Positions 1 through 9,619 of a stretch of 41,306 bases of DNA are shown piece by piece. The notes under the pieces were generated by a model. It made no database searches. It was not told the DNA's origin and was given only the letters and a program-made list of their open reading frames with translations. The first letter of the stretch is position 1; each line of letters starts with the position of its first letter. A program made the translations under genes and the position numbers. Where the stretch lies: assembly GCA_009779675.1 (NCBI GenBank), contig WRDS01000004.1, positions 1-41,306 of the forward strand. Direction: 5' to 3'. The DNA is from Coriobacteriia bacterium (GTDB lineage Bacteria > Actinomycetota > Coriobacteriia > Anaerosomatales > PHET01).

Positions 1-85
1 CGTTCACCATGATGACGAACCCGGCACCAGCAGGGCCCGGGTTCCCCCTTGAGCCGCCGTCGGTCGAAAGAATCGCACGCGTCAC
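1..85 (-). CDS. RNase HI-family protein, N-terminal fragment (runs off the window start)
   Basis: Minus-strand translation from GTG at 85: VTRAILSTDGGSRGNPGPAGAGFVIMVN; the DGGSRGNPGPAG motif is typical of RNase H. Confidence 0.8.
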   Translation of the reverse strand, partial: MTRAILSTDGGSRGNPGPAGAGFVIMVN

Positions 86-816
86 TTGCTTGTCCCCTGT
101 GCGTTGTCCCCTGTGCGAACGACGATAAGGCGGCGACAGGCCGGACACACGCCCACGTCGTCCCCCTCTTCTAGCTGCCTCACCTTGGTTGCGGGAAGCT
201 GCATATGGCATGCCGAGCAGGCCGCCTCGGCAAGCCTGCCCACACCGATCCCGCCCTTTGCCGCCCGCATGGACTCGTAGCGGGCAAGCATCCCTTCTGA
301 GACCATCTTGACAACCTCTGTCCTGGCAGCCTCTTTTGCTGCTATGTCTGCCTGCAGCGCACCGCCGGCCTTTTTGAAGCGCTTCACGAGTCCCGCCTCC
401 GAGTCGGCCATCTTCACCAAGGCCTCTTCAATAGTGGCGATCTGGGCTGTCGCCTTCTCGATGCGCTCCATGAACTGCAAGGACTCGACCTCGAGCTTAC
501 CCGTCCGCCGTTTAAAGCCATCAACCTGACGGGTGATCATGTTGACCATCCGGTGATCGGCGATCTGAGTGAGTTTCTCCTGCTCCGCCGTGATCTTTTC
601 GACAAGCAGATCGGTCTCGTCCTGACGGGCTTTGAGTTCTGCCTCGAGCTTGCGCAACAAAAGCCCGGCTTTTTCACGCAGGGCCGTTGTCTCTTTGATC
701 TTCTCACGGGCGGCTAAAATAGCAGCCTTTTCCGGAAGCCCGTCCAGGCGACGTTTTGCCTGTATGAGCTCCAGGTCGATCGACTGCAGTTCAAGCAGTG
801 CAGCGGGCTCTGTCAT
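82..816 (-). CDS. C4-type zinc-ribbon coiled-coil protein (COG1579/zf-RING_7-like)
   Basis: MTEPAALLELQSIDLELIQAKRRLDGLPEK..., C-terminal CSACHMQLPATKVRQLEEGDDVGVCPACRRLIV. The ORF track extends further upstream, but the start is likely ATG 816. Confidence 0.8.
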   Translation of the reverse strand: MTEPAALLELQSIDLELIQAKRRLDGLPEKAAILAAREKIKETTALREKAGLLLRKLEAELKARQDETDLLVEKITAEQEKLTQIADHRMVNMITRQVDGFKRRTGKLEVESLQFMERIEKATAQIATIEEALVKMADSEAGLVKRFKKAGGALQADIAAKEAARTEVVKMVSEGMLARYESMRAAKGGIGVGRLAEAACSACHMQLPATKVRQLEEGDDVGVCPACRRLIVVRTGDNAQGTSK

Positions 817-827
817 AGTCTGTGTCC

Positions 828-2030
828 TTAAAATATCCCTGCGCCCCGTACAGCAGGCGGATCCAACGCATCCGGACTGAACCAGTGCGGACGCGCAGGC
901 AAGACCGTCACCGGCACCCCACTCGTGCCAACAGCGACAGACACCGCCTCTGCAAGCAGCCCGACAAGTGGCCACTCACTCACATCATGGCCGAGTTCCA
1001 CCACAGCCAACCCACCCTCGGAAGCCTTCAGCGCGTCATGATAGCGCACCTCGCCGGCAAGGAGTACCTGCGCGCCGGCCCGGACGGCATCGCCGATCAG
1101 CGAGCCGCCTGACCCCGTGACCGTCGCAATACACGAGACTGACGATGCGGGGTCACCCCACACCCGCGGAGTGACCTCGAAAGCCGCTGCAGCCCTGCGG
1201 GCGAACTCGGCAAGCGTTATTGACGCATCCGGCGCATCTGGCGCGCCCGCCCCGCCTGTCCCGTCTGCTGTCGCCACCTTGGAGAGCATGCCGAGCGCCG
1301 AGGAGTTGCGGGCCATACTCATCTCGGCGGCGGTCACCAACGGCTCCTCATACGGGTGCCGAGCAACCGCAGCGGCGATCACAGAAGGCACCAGGGCCCG
1401 CGGACACACCATCTCAAGGCGGGCCTCCGCAGGCTCGGTGAACTCACCAGGGCGGCCAATATGCGGGTCGGTCGTTTCACCGGCAACAAACGCCCCGTGG
1501 CCAGAAGCGGCAAAACTGCATCCGCGGTACTCCCCTATGCGTCCCGCCCCGGCCGCTGCCATCGCCTCACGGACAGAAGCGAGCGCGTCCGGCGGCACAA
1601 AAACCGTCACCACTGCCATAGGCATCGGAGCGCTCTCCAGCGCATGAACCGGTTTTAAGCCAAGCCTTTCCGGCAACAGACGTTGTGCGCAGGCGTCGCG
1701 GTCAAGGTTCGTGTGCGCACTGATGAGCGCGACACCCTTCTCAATCGCCGAGAAAACCAGTGCGCCGCCGCCGCTTTTACCTGCGGTAAGCTTCTTGGGC
1801 GGTTCAAGAAACGCCGGATGATGGGTGACAAGCACGTTTGCGTCGGCATCAACAGCAGCCGCGATCGCCGAGGGCGTCGGGTCAAGCCCTACCGCTACCC
1901 CCGTGACCTTTGCCATGGGATCCCCCGCAAGGAGGCCCACACGATCCCATGGCTCGGCGCGCTCAGGCGGGAACCGCTGGCTGATCGCCTCATCGATGTC
2001 GCTCACCCTGAGCGTCACAGCGCAACCCAC
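828..2030 (-). CDS. Nif3-like dinuclear metal center hexameric protein
   Basis: VSDIDEAISQRFPPERAEPWDRVGLLAGDP...VLVTHHPAFLEPPKK...GGSLIGDAVRAGAQVLLAGEVRYHDALKA is characteristic of the family. Confidence 0.9.
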   Translation of the reverse strand: MGCAVTLRVSDIDEAISQRFPPERAEPWDRVGLLAGDPMAKVTGVAVGLDPTPSAIAAAVDADANVLVTHHPAFLEPPKKLTAGKSGGGALVFSAIEKGVALISAHTNLDRDACAQRLLPERLGLKPVHALESAPMPMAVVTVFVPPDALASVREAMAAAGAGRIGEYRGCSFAASGHGAFVAGETTDPHIGRPGEFTEPAEARLEMVCPRALVPSVIAAAVARHPYEEPLVTAAEMSMARNSSALGMLSKVATADGTGGAGAPDAPDASITLAEFARRAAAAFEVTPRVWGDPASSVSCIATVTGSGGSLIGDAVRAGAQVLLAGEVRYHDALKASEGGLAVVELGHDVSEWPLVGLLAEAVSVAVGTSGVPVTVLPARPHWFSPDALDPPAVRGAGIF

Positions 2031-2854
2031 CTCGCCTTTCCTGATCCAAGCGGAAAAGCAGCCCGCTCATAGCCGGCCTTTGTGATAACAGTATAGGTCT
2101 CGGCAATCTTAAACCCCACCTCTGAGGGCGCGTGAGCATCCGAGCCGACTGTGACACCCACGCCTGCCTCGGCAAATGCGGCAAGCAGCTCCGGGCCCGG
2201 GTAAAGCTCGCCGACAGGCTTCCTGAGCCCTGCCGTCGAGACCTCCACGAATACCCCGCCCTCAGCAGCAGCACACGCCGCCTCACGGTAGAGCGGCTTC
2301 GCGTCAAACGTCGGCCGATGTCCGAACTTCTTGGGCAGGTCCGGATGCGCCATCACGTCGAAAAGCCCGCTTCTGGCCGCATCGCACCATCGCTCGAAGT
2401 ACGCCCGCCAAACCTCATCCACATCCCGACGCTCCCATTCGTCCAGGCTTGCCGGGTTGTCAAACGCCCAACCATCCAAGAAGTGGACGCTCCCAAGAAG
2501 GACCTGCACCCCTGCGCCTCTGGCGATGGCAAGCTGCCGCTCCGTGTCTTGGAGCCGCCAAGGGAGCCAGTCTGCCTCGGCACCGAGCATGATCATAGGC
2601 TTGCCATTAGCCCTGATCGCATCCGGGGCGGCCACGTTCGCAGCCGAACGCACACGGGCAGCGTAATCGGCAAACGCCTCTGCGGATGGCGCAAGGTCGC
2701 CGAGCGGATCGAGGTCGTCGGGCAAGGGCAGGTGCTCGGAGAACACGACTCCTGTCAGGCCGACAGCACCTGCGGCTGCGACCATCTCCTCGACACTTCC
2801 CGTGGCATGCCCGCAACAATGCGTGTGGATATGGCAGTCGATCAGCTCGCGCAC
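2015..2854 (-). CDS. PHP-domain histidinol-phosphatase family protein
   Basis: LIDCHIHTHCCGHATGS...VFSEHLPLP...VLLGSVHFLDGW...VTVGSDAHAPSEVG are PHP/HisJ motifs. Confidence 0.85.
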   Translation of the reverse strand: MRELIDCHIHTHCCGHATGSVEEMVAAAGAVGLTGVVFSEHLPLPDDLDPLGDLAPSAEAFADYAARVRSAANVAAPDAIRANGKPMIMLGAEADWLPWRLQDTERQLAIARGAGVQVLLGSVHFLDGWAFDNPASLDEWERRDVDEVWRAYFERWCDAARSGLFDVMAHPDLPKKFGHRPTFDAKPLYREAACAAAEGGVFVEVSTAGLRKPVGELYPGPELLAAFAEAGVGVTVGSDAHAPSEVGFKIAETYTVITKAGYERAAFPLGSGKARWVAL

Positions 2855-3981
2855 TCGATCACCCCTCCGCCGATGACGACATCCTCACGGTAGCAGACAA
2901 GCGCCTGCCCAGGGGCGATTCCTGTCACCGGGGCCGACAGCTCCACATCAAGGCCCCGCCGGCCACCGCTCCCGCTGACCCGCACCGATGCGGCGACCGG
3001 GCGCATACGGTACCGCATCGCAACCATGATGTCGTCTGCCGCGGCCTCGGCAAGATGCCAGACCACGTCGCTCACGTGTATCTTCTGCACGAGGAGCGCC
3101 TCACGCGAGCCGACAACGACACGGTTGGCCTTGGTATCGAGCAAGACGACGTACAGCGGCTCGGCAAGCCCCCCGATGCCGAGGCCTTTGCGCTGGCCGA
3201 TGGTGTAGTGCGCAAGCCCCTCATGCCGACCGAGCACCCGACCGCTTCCGTCCACAATCTCCCCGCACGCGCCGGCAGAGGGCGCACGCTTGACGACCAC
3301 GGGCACGTGGTCACCGTTATCGGCGAAACAGGTCTCCTGGCTTTCCGCCTTGTCCGCCACGGGCAGCCCGAGCCGCTCGGCAATTGAGCGGACCTCGGTC
3401 TTGCACAGCCCGCCTACAGGGAAGAGCACGTGACGTGCTTGCTCGCCTGTCAGGCGGTAAAGAAAATAGCTCTGGTCCTTACCAGGGTCTGCGCCGCGGG
3501 CAAGACACGGCTGATCCACAGGATCTGCCACGAGACGGGCATAGTGCCCGGTAGCCAGGTACTCTGCACCCTGGGCAATGACTTTGGTCAGCAGGTGTGA
3601 GAACTTCACCTGCTCGTTACAGGTCACGCAGGGGTTTGGCGTGCGGCCAAACGCATACTCGGCAGCAAAGGGCGAGACGACCTCCCGCTCAAAGACCTCG
3701 CGGCAGTCGAGCGCATAATGCCCAATGCCGAGCAGGTCACACACCCTTTTCGCGTCACGGATCGCTAAAGCGGAACAGCATCCTCCCGTCTCAGCCGAGG
3801 ACTCGCCGGAAATAGGCCCGCTGACGGACCGCTCGGCACACCCAGGGCCGTCGGCGTTCGCAAAGAGTGACGGCCAAAGCTGCATGGTGATGCCTGTCAC
3901 CTCATGACCCTGCTCAAGCAGGAGGGCCGCTGCAACACTCGAGTCGACCCCACCGCTCATGGCAACAAACACGCGTGCCAT
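2842..3981 (-). CDS. mnmA: tRNA 2-thiouridine(34) synthase MnmA
   Basis: VFVAMSGGVDSSVAAALLLEQGHEVTGITMQLW; TPNPCVTCNEQVKF; ATGHYARL; GKDQSYFLYRL; ESQETCF. Confidence 0.96.
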   Translation of the reverse strand: MARVFVAMSGGVDSSVAAALLLEQGHEVTGITMQLWPSLFANADGPGCAERSVSGPISGESSAETGGCCSALAIRDAKRVCDLLGIGHYALDCREVFEREVVSPFAAEYAFGRTPNPCVTCNEQVKFSHLLTKVIAQGAEYLATGHYARLVADPVDQPCLARGADPGKDQSYFLYRLTGEQARHVLFPVGGLCKTEVRSIAERLGLPVADKAESQETCFADNGDHVPVVVKRAPSAGACGEIVDGSGRVLGRHEGLAHYTIGQRKGLGIGGLAEPLYVVLLDTKANRVVVGSREALLVQKIHVSDVVWHLAEAAADDIMVAMRYRMRPVAASVRVSGSGGRRGLDVELSAPVTGIAPGQALVCYREDVVIGGGVIECAS

Positions 3982-3984
3982 GAG

Positions 3985-4476
3985 CTACCCATCATCGTGC
4001 AGTCCGTCTCCGTGACCGTCCTCATCCCCGTGGGGATCGTCCTCATCGGCATGGGGATCGTAATTGGGGTCCGCACTCTTGATCTCCCCTGAGATGGGCT
4101 CGCGGCCATGCCTTTTCAGGTAGTCGTCAACCGCCACCTTGAGCCCATCTGTCGCGAGTACCGAGCAGTGCATCTTCGCAGCCGGAAGCCCGCCAAGCTC
4201 ATCGGCGACCTGCCTCTTGGTGATCGCCGCCGCATCCTGGATGCTCATGCCACGCGCCATCTCGGTGACGATCGAAGAGGTTGCGATGGCCGCGCCGCAA
4301 CCCAGCGTCTGGAAACGCAGGTCGTTAATGCGGTCATCATCGCCGACCTTGATGGTGATCTTCATGATGTCCCCGCAGGTGGGATTGCCGACCTCGCCCA
4401 CCCCGTCGGCATCCTCGATCACCCCGACGTTACGCGGGTTGTTGAAGTGTTCCATTACCTTCTCTGTGTAGAGCAC
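3985..4476 (-). CDS. IscU/NifU-type Fe-S scaffold with Asp/His-rich C-terminal tail
   Basis: YTEKVMEHFNNPRNVG...VGNPTCGD...RFQTLGCGAAIATSS...LPAAKMHCSVLA contains the IscU cysteines; tail DPHADEDDPHGDEDGHGDGLHDDG. Confidence 0.95.
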   Translation of the reverse strand: MLYTEKVMEHFNNPRNVGVIEDADGVGEVGNPTCGDIMKITIKVGDDDRINDLRFQTLGCGAAIATSSIVTEMARGMSIQDAAAITKRQVADELGGLPAAKMHCSVLATDGLKVAVDDYLKRHGREPISGEIKSADPNYDPHADEDDPHGDEDGHGDGLHDDG

Positions 4477-4524
4477 TGAGCAATTCCTCGTATTCTAATC
4501 AGGACCGCTTTCCGTAATCGCCTT

Positions 4525-5706
4525 TTACGAAGAGCCGAACATGCGGGTATAGACCGGCGACATCGCACGCAAACGTTCGACGATCGGCGGAAACACCTCG
4601 AGAAAGTAGTCGACGTGCGCGTCGGTCGTCTGCCTGCCGAGCGACAGGCGGAGCGAGCCATGGGCGACCTCTTGAGGGATCCCGCACGAAAGCAGCACAT
4701 GGCTTGGCTCAAGCGAGCCTGAGCTGCAGGCCGAGCCGGTCGAGACCGCGATCCCCCTGTTATCGAGCTGCAAGAGCATCGCCTCGCCCTCGACACCTTT
4801 GATGAGCAGCGGCGCGATGTTGGGAAGCCGCTCGCCCCCCTGCGCCGTCGCCTCGGTGTTCTCGAGCTGGGAGGTGATCCCCTCGATCAAGCGGTCGCGA
4901 AGCACCGCCAGGCGCGGCATCTCCGTGTCCTGATCGGCGAGCATGAGCTCAAGGGCGACCGTGAAGCCCACGACTCCGGCCAGATTCTGGGTGCCACTGC
5001 GCTTTTTGAACTCCTGCCCGCCGCCTTTGAGCAGCGGGTCAAAGCGCGTACCGGCCTTCAGGTACATGCCGCCCACGCCCTTGGGGCCATAGATCTTGTG
5101 TGCCGAGAAGGACGCGGCATCCACGCCGAGCACACCCACATCAAACGCCGCCTTGCCGAGCGTTTGCGCGGCATCCGTGTGCATGAGCGCGCCGCCCGCA
5201 TGCGCGACCTCGGCAAGCGCCTTGATATCGTTTAAGGCCCCGATCTCGTTGTTGCCATGCATGATCGAGACGAGCTTGGTGTTCTCCTGCATCGCCGCGG
5301 CAAGGTCATCGGCATGGATGTGTCCGTCGCTCCTCGGCTTTAAATAGGTGACATCATAGCCACGCTTCTCAAGCCAGTGCGCGGGCTCTAGGATGGCGTG
5401 ATGCTCATATGCCGAGACGATCAAATGCGCTCCTCCGCCCTTCGCTATCCGCGGCAGGATGCCGATAAGGGCGGCGTTGTCAGACTCGGTTCCCGCGCCG
5501 GTGAAAAGCACCTCGTCAGGCTTTTTGGCACCGATGGCCGCAGCAAAACGCTCTCGATACTCCTCCAGCCCTCGGTGCGCATCCCTGCCGAGCGAGTAGA
5601 GCGCGTTGGCATTGCCGAAGCGCTCGGAGAAAAACGGCAGCATCGCCTCAACCACGCGTTCGTCGACAGGGGTGGTGGCTGCGTAATCAAAGTACACGTT
5701 CTCCAT
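4525..5706 (-). CDS. Cysteine desulfurase (NifS/IscS family)
   Basis: VYFDYAATTPVDERVVEAMLPFFSERFGNANALYSLGR...SFSAHKIYGPKGVGGMY...AVSTGSACSSGSLEPSHVLL. Confidence 0.96.
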   Translation of the reverse strand: MENVYFDYAATTPVDERVVEAMLPFFSERFGNANALYSLGRDAHRGLEEYRERFAAAIGAKKPDEVLFTGAGTESDNAALIGILPRIAKGGGAHLIVSAYEHHAILEPAHWLEKRGYDVTYLKPRSDGHIHADDLAAAMQENTKLVSIMHGNNEIGALNDIKALAEVAHAGGALMHTDAAQTLGKAAFDVGVLGVDAASFSAHKIYGPKGVGGMYLKAGTRFDPLLKGGGQEFKKRSGTQNLAGVVGFTVALELMLADQDTEMPRLAVLRDRLIEGITSQLENTEATAQGGERLPNIAPLLIKGVEGEAMLLQLDNRGIAVSTGSACSSGSLEPSHVLLSCGIPQEVAHGSLRLSLGRQTTDAHVDYFLEVFPPIVERLRAMSPVYTRMFGSS

Positions 5707-6250
5707 GGCGATACTCTCCTAACCGTCTCTTGCCGCTGGATCCGCTGTGACTGGATCCTTTTATCTTCGGGCGTGGCACCGTCACCGATGCTACCGCCTC
5801 ATCAACTGTCCTGTCGGGGACTGGCTCATCCAAGCTTGGCCTGTCGGGGGCCTCACAAAGCCCAGCAAGGGTGGCCGACGAGAACACCTCCCGCAGCGCG
5901 CTTGTCGCCCGCACCCAAACCGGAGCAGCTGCACAGGTTGCCGCCTGCTCACACTCCAGGCCGCGATCCGTGTCGCACACGCTCGCAGTAAGCGGCCCCT
6001 CCAGCGTCTCCACTACCTGCAGGACCGTGATCTCAGCCGGGTTGCGTGACAGCACGAACCCCCCGTGGGCACCGCGCACCGCACGGACGAGGTCAGCTCG
6101 GCGCAATGCTGCGAACAGCTGCTCCAGGAAGCGAGCAGGAATCAGCCGCCGCTCGGCGATCGCACGTGCGCTGACCGGCCCCTGCCCATAGCAGCAAGCT
6201 AGCTCGATCATCGCAAGGAGCCCGTACTCGCTTTTTGCCGTAAGCCTCAT
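5687..6250 (-). CDS. Rrf2-family transcriptional regulator, IscR-like
   Basis: MRLTAKSEYGLLAMIELACCYGQGPVSARAIAERRLIPARFLEQLFAALRRADLVRAVRGAHGGF...; three Cys (CDTDRGLECEQAATC); directly upstream of nifS/iscU-type genes. Confidence 0.93.
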   Translation of the reverse strand: MRLTAKSEYGLLAMIELACCYGQGPVSARAIAERRLIPARFLEQLFAALRRADLVRAVRGAHGGFVLSRNPAEITVLQVVETLEGPLTASVCDTDRGLECEQAATCAAAPVWVRATSALREVFSSATLAGLCEAPDRPSLDEPVPDRTVDEAVASVTVPRPKIKGSSHSGSSGKRRLGEYRHGERVL

Positions 6251-6378
6251 CAGCCGCCGATCCAGTCTGCCGACCCAGTCGCCGGACGATTGACCCAGAA
6301 GTGAGCTGCCCGACCAACTGTCCGGTCGAATCAGCCTCAGCCGAGTTAATCCCGACTATTCCGACTGATTCAGTAGTA

Positions 6379-6407
6379 ATTATGGGATTCAGTTTTCCAG
6401 AGGTCAA
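6379..6407 (-). promoter_or_regulatory. Candidate sigma-A-type promoter of the Rrf2-NifS-IscU-MnmA operon
   Basis: Minus strand TTGACC (6407-6402), 17 nt spacer, CATAAT (6384-6379). Confidence 0.65.
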
Positions 6408-6510
6408 ATTATTTTTTGCGCAGAACCCAGAAGTCACCGTTAAGGAGATGCACAGCCCCCGCCGTCGGCGGATATCGCACACAGGGATGCCAGTGAAGCC
6501 TAAAAGGATC

Positions 6511-6987
6511 CTATGGCCTTGGCCCCATGGCCTTCTCATAGACAAACCCTTTCAAACCGCTCGCTTTATCCTCCATCTCCCCGACCCTCACGTATCCCAA
6601 AGACTCATAAAACCGATGAAGCCCATGGCTTTCAGCAAGGGTATCCAACTTCCATCTGCTCACTTTAGGATACAACGCCTCTATCGTCAGCATCGCTTGT
6701 CTTCCATAGCCCTTGCGTTGCTCTTGCGGGTCAAGAAAAATCGAGCCAAGCACGCCTTTCTTGCCCGATGTCATGACAAATGCACCACCGATTATCGCGT
6801 TATCAGCAAGAATGGTCTTCCCGAACATGCGTGGCGGCAAGAACTTCTTTTGCTTCAACCGCATAAACGGTGGGTAAACGCCATACTTGTCATAATCTGG
6901 CCGAAAAGAGCGCGATGCGATGTTGAACAGTATCTCAACATCATCCTTTTGCATTTTTCTAATGGAGAGCAATGCTCGAGTCCCCAA
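6511..6987 (-). CDS. GNAT-family N-acetyltransferase
   Basis: GSIFLDPQEQRKGYGRQAMLTIEAL...LDTLAESHGLHRFYESLGYVRVGE is the acetyl-CoA-binding motif arrangement. Confidence 0.85.
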   Translation of the reverse strand: MGTRALLSIRKMQKDDVEILFNIASRSFRPDYDKYGVYPPFMRLKQKKFLPPRMFGKTILADNAIIGGAFVMTSGKKGVLGSIFLDPQEQRKGYGRQAMLTIEALYPKVSRWKLDTLAESHGLHRFYESLGYVRVGEMEDKASGLKGFVYEKAMGPRP

Positions 6988-7052
6988 TATTGTTATGCGT
7001 TTCCCTTAAGTGTGACCCCATGCATTTGATCTCATATGCAGCCTCAAAAAAG

Positions 7053-7523
7053 TCAGCTGTCCTTGAGCGCCTTGCCAAGGTTTGCCATCTCTATAGCCGA
7101 GAGCGCCGCGTCCCAGCCCTTGTTCCCGGACTTCGTGCCCGCACGCTCCACCGCCTGCTCGATGGTGTCAGCGGTGATAACGCCGAATATGACCGGCACC
7201 CCGGAATCAAGCGCGACCTTCGCGATCCCCTTGCTCACCTCGGCGGAGACATACTCGAAATGAGGGGTCCCGCCGCGTATGACCACGCCAAGCGCTAAAA
7301 CGGCATCATAACGCCCGGTGGCCGCAAGGTTGCGTGCCGTGTACGGGATCTCAAAAGCCCCCGGGACCCAAGCGACATCGATGTCGTCCTCGGCGACCCC
7401 ATGGCGTATGAGCCCGTCTTGTGCCCCGGAAAGCAGCTTTGCGGAAAGCAGCTCATTGAACCTGCTTACCACGCAGGCGACCTTAAGTCCCGTGCCAACC
7501 AGGTGGCCTTCAAATACTGTCAT
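7053..7523 (-). CDS. ribH: 6,7-dimethyl-8-ribityllumazine synthase
   Basis: VARFN-like [17 protein letters not shown]...[16 protein letters not shown]...[23 protein letters not shown]...[31 protein letters not shown]. Confidence 0.97.
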   Translation of the reverse strand: MTVFEGHLVGTGLKVACVVSRFNELLSAKLLSGAQDGLIRHGVAEDDIDVAWVPGAFEIPYTARNLAATGRYDAVLALGVVIRGGTPHFEYVSAEVSKGIAKVALDSGVPVIFGVITADTIEQAVERAGTKSGNKGWDAALSAIEMANLGKALKDS

Positions 7524-8923
7524 TGCTGTTGCTCCGTCCTCGTGTCATCTGCTTGCGCCAACCCCGTCGCCTGCCGGCTGCAAGGTGCCCCGTCCGTCTC
7601 GTCAGACGTGGCTCCCGCACCTACCGCAGCGCCGCTGGGCACGAGCGCCCCATCCGTCCCACAGCCGAGCGTGAGCATGTGGGCGAGCTTCTCCTTCTTT
7701 GCGCGCAGATACCGGTAATTGTCCGGGCAGGGCGCGATCTCTAAGGGCACCTGCTCGGCAACATCTAGGCCGTAGCCCTCCAGCCCGACGATCTTGCGCG
7801 GGTTGTTCGTGAGCAGCCGGATCGATCTAAGCCCCAGGTCTGCAAGGATCTGCGCGCCGATCCCGTAGTCGCGAAGATCCGCCGGAAAGCCGAGCGACTC
7901 ATTCGCCTCGACGGTATCCTGGCCGGATTCCTGCAGCTCGTAGGCTTTGAGCTTGTTGCCGAGCCCGATGCCCCTCCCCTCGTGTCCGACGACATAGAGC
8001 ACGACACCGCAGCCTTCCTCCTGCACGCGCCGCATCGCCTCTTCCAGCTGCGCCCCGCAGTCACAGCGCAGCGAGTGGAAGACGTCACCGGTGAGGCACT
8101 CGGAATGCACCCGCACAAGCACCTTTTCGCTGTCAGATACGTCCCCGACGGTGAGCGCCACATGCGTGCGGCCGTCGAGCGCAGACTCATACCCATACGC
8201 GACAAACTCCCCGGACCGCGTAGGTAAGGTGACTTTTGAGACGCGCCTTACGAGCCGTTCGGTGCACCGACGGTATGCAATCAGACTGGCAACGGTGATC
8301 ATTTTGAGCCCGTGCTTCTCGGCGAACGCCTCAAGCTCAGGGCGGCGTGCCATCGTCCCATCGGGGTTGATGATCTCGCATATCACACCGGCAGGAGCAA
8401 GACCGGCAAGCCGCGCCAGGTCGACCGCCGCCTCCGTGTGCCCCGCACGCTCCAGCACACCGCCACCCCGTGCCGCCAGCGGGAAGACATGCCCCGGCAT
8501 GGAGATGTCTTGCGGGGTCGCGTCCTCGGCTATGGCGGCAAGAACCGTCTCTGAGCGGTCTGCGGGCGAGATGCCCGTCGTGATCCTCCCCTTCGCGCCT
8601 ATCGAGACATGGAATGCCGTGCCCTGCTCGGACGTGTTTACCTCGGTCATAGGCGGGATGCCGAGCTGTTCGAGCCGCTCGGCGGTAAGCGGCATACAGA
8701 CGAGCCCCTTCCCGTGTGTGATCATGAAGTTGATGGCCTCAGGGGTGACCTTCTCGGCGGCTATCAGCAGGTCGCCCTCGTTCTCGCGATCCTCATCGTC
8801 AACCACCACGAGCATCCGCCCGGCAGCTACCTCGGCGATTCCCTCCTCAATGGTGGCGAAGTGGCGCGCCCCCTTTTGATGCGCGCCCCGCCGATGCGCG
8901 TCCTCTTTGTGCGTGCCCCTCAT
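7520..8923 (-). CDS. ribBA: Bifunctional DHBP synthase/GTP cyclohydrolase II
   Basis: [23 protein letters not shown]...[13 protein letters not shown]... and [24 protein letters not shown]...GHEGRGIGL...[10 protein letters not shown]. Confidence 0.97.
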   Translation of the reverse strand: MRGTHKEDAHRRGAHQKGARHFATIEEGIAEVAAGRMLVVVDDEDRENEGDLLIAAEKVTPEAINFMITHGKGLVCMPLTAERLEQLGIPPMTEVNTSEQGTAFHVSIGAKGRITTGISPADRSETVLAAIAEDATPQDISMPGHVFPLAARGGGVLERAGHTEAAVDLARLAGLAPAGVICEIINPDGTMARRPELEAFAEKHGLKMITVASLIAYRRCTERLVRRVSKVTLPTRSGEFVAYGYESALDGRTHVALTVGDVSDSEKVLVRVHSECLTGDVFHSLRCDCGAQLEEAMRRVQEEGCGVVLYVVGHEGRGIGLGNKLKAYELQESGQDTVEANESLGFPADLRDYGIGAQILADLGLRSIRLLTNNPRKIVGLEGYGLDVAEQVPLEIAPCPDNYRYLRAKKEKLAHMLTLGCGTDGALVPSGAAVGAGATSDETDGAPCSRQATGLAQADDTRTEQQQ

Positions 8924-8926
8924 CGC

Positions 8927-9619
8927 TCAGGTGCCTTCCGCGAGCTCTTTGAGCATGTCGCCGAGCCCACGCCTCCGCATCTCAGGGGGAGCACCCTCCG
9001 GATCCGTGTATAGCTCGACAAAGCGGCGGACGTACTTCGCCATCATGTCGACCTCGATATTGACCGGCGCGCCGATCGGCTTCTCCCGCAGCGTGGTGGT
9101 CTCCTCGGTCTGCGGGATGACCGCCGCGGCAAAACTGTCGCCGCGCATCTTTGCGACCGTGAGCGAGATGCCGTCGACAGCTATCGAGCCCTTGATGATC
9201 ACGTAGGGCATGAGCGGGCCGGACACCTGGAACTGATAGACCGTGGAGTTTCCTGTGGGATGCCGCATCAGCAAATGCCCAACGCCATCGACATGCCCGG
9301 ACACGAGGTGGCCTCCCAGCCGGTCGGAGAGCCTTAAGGCGCGCTCAAGGTTCACCTTGCTTCCCTGCACAAGCGTTTCAAGCGTGGTCTTTCGGAAGGT
9401 CTCCTCGCTTACATCTGCGGCAAACGCCCCCCGGATGAACTTGCCGACGGTGAGGCACGCCCCGTCAACGGCTATCGAGTCCCCAATAGCCATGTCCCGT
9501 CCAAAGTCTGGTGCGTAGACCTCGAGCTGGGCCCCACCGCCAACCCGCTCGGCACGCGTAATGATCCCTTGCGCTTCGATCAGACCTGTGAACATCCCTT
9601 TGATTCCTTTCGTCTCCAC
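8927..9619 (-). CDS. ribE: Riboflavin synthase, alpha subunit
   Basis: MFTGLIEAQGIITRAE...DSIAVDGACLTV...RLGGHLVSGHVDGVG...SIAVDGISLTV; two lumazine-binding repeats. The start is probably the internal MFTGLIE. Confidence 0.95.
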   Translation of the reverse strand: METKGIKGMFTGLIEAQGIITRAERVGGGAQLEVYAPDFGRDMAIGDSIAVDGACLTVGKFIRGAFAADVSEETFRKTTLETLVQGSKVNLERALRLSDRLGGHLVSGHVDGVGHLLMRHPTGNSTVYQFQVSGPLMPYVIIKGSIAVDGISLTVAKMRGDSFAAAVIPQTEETTTLREKPIGAPVNIEVDMMAKYVRRFVELYTDPEGAPPEMRRRGLGDMLKELAEGT

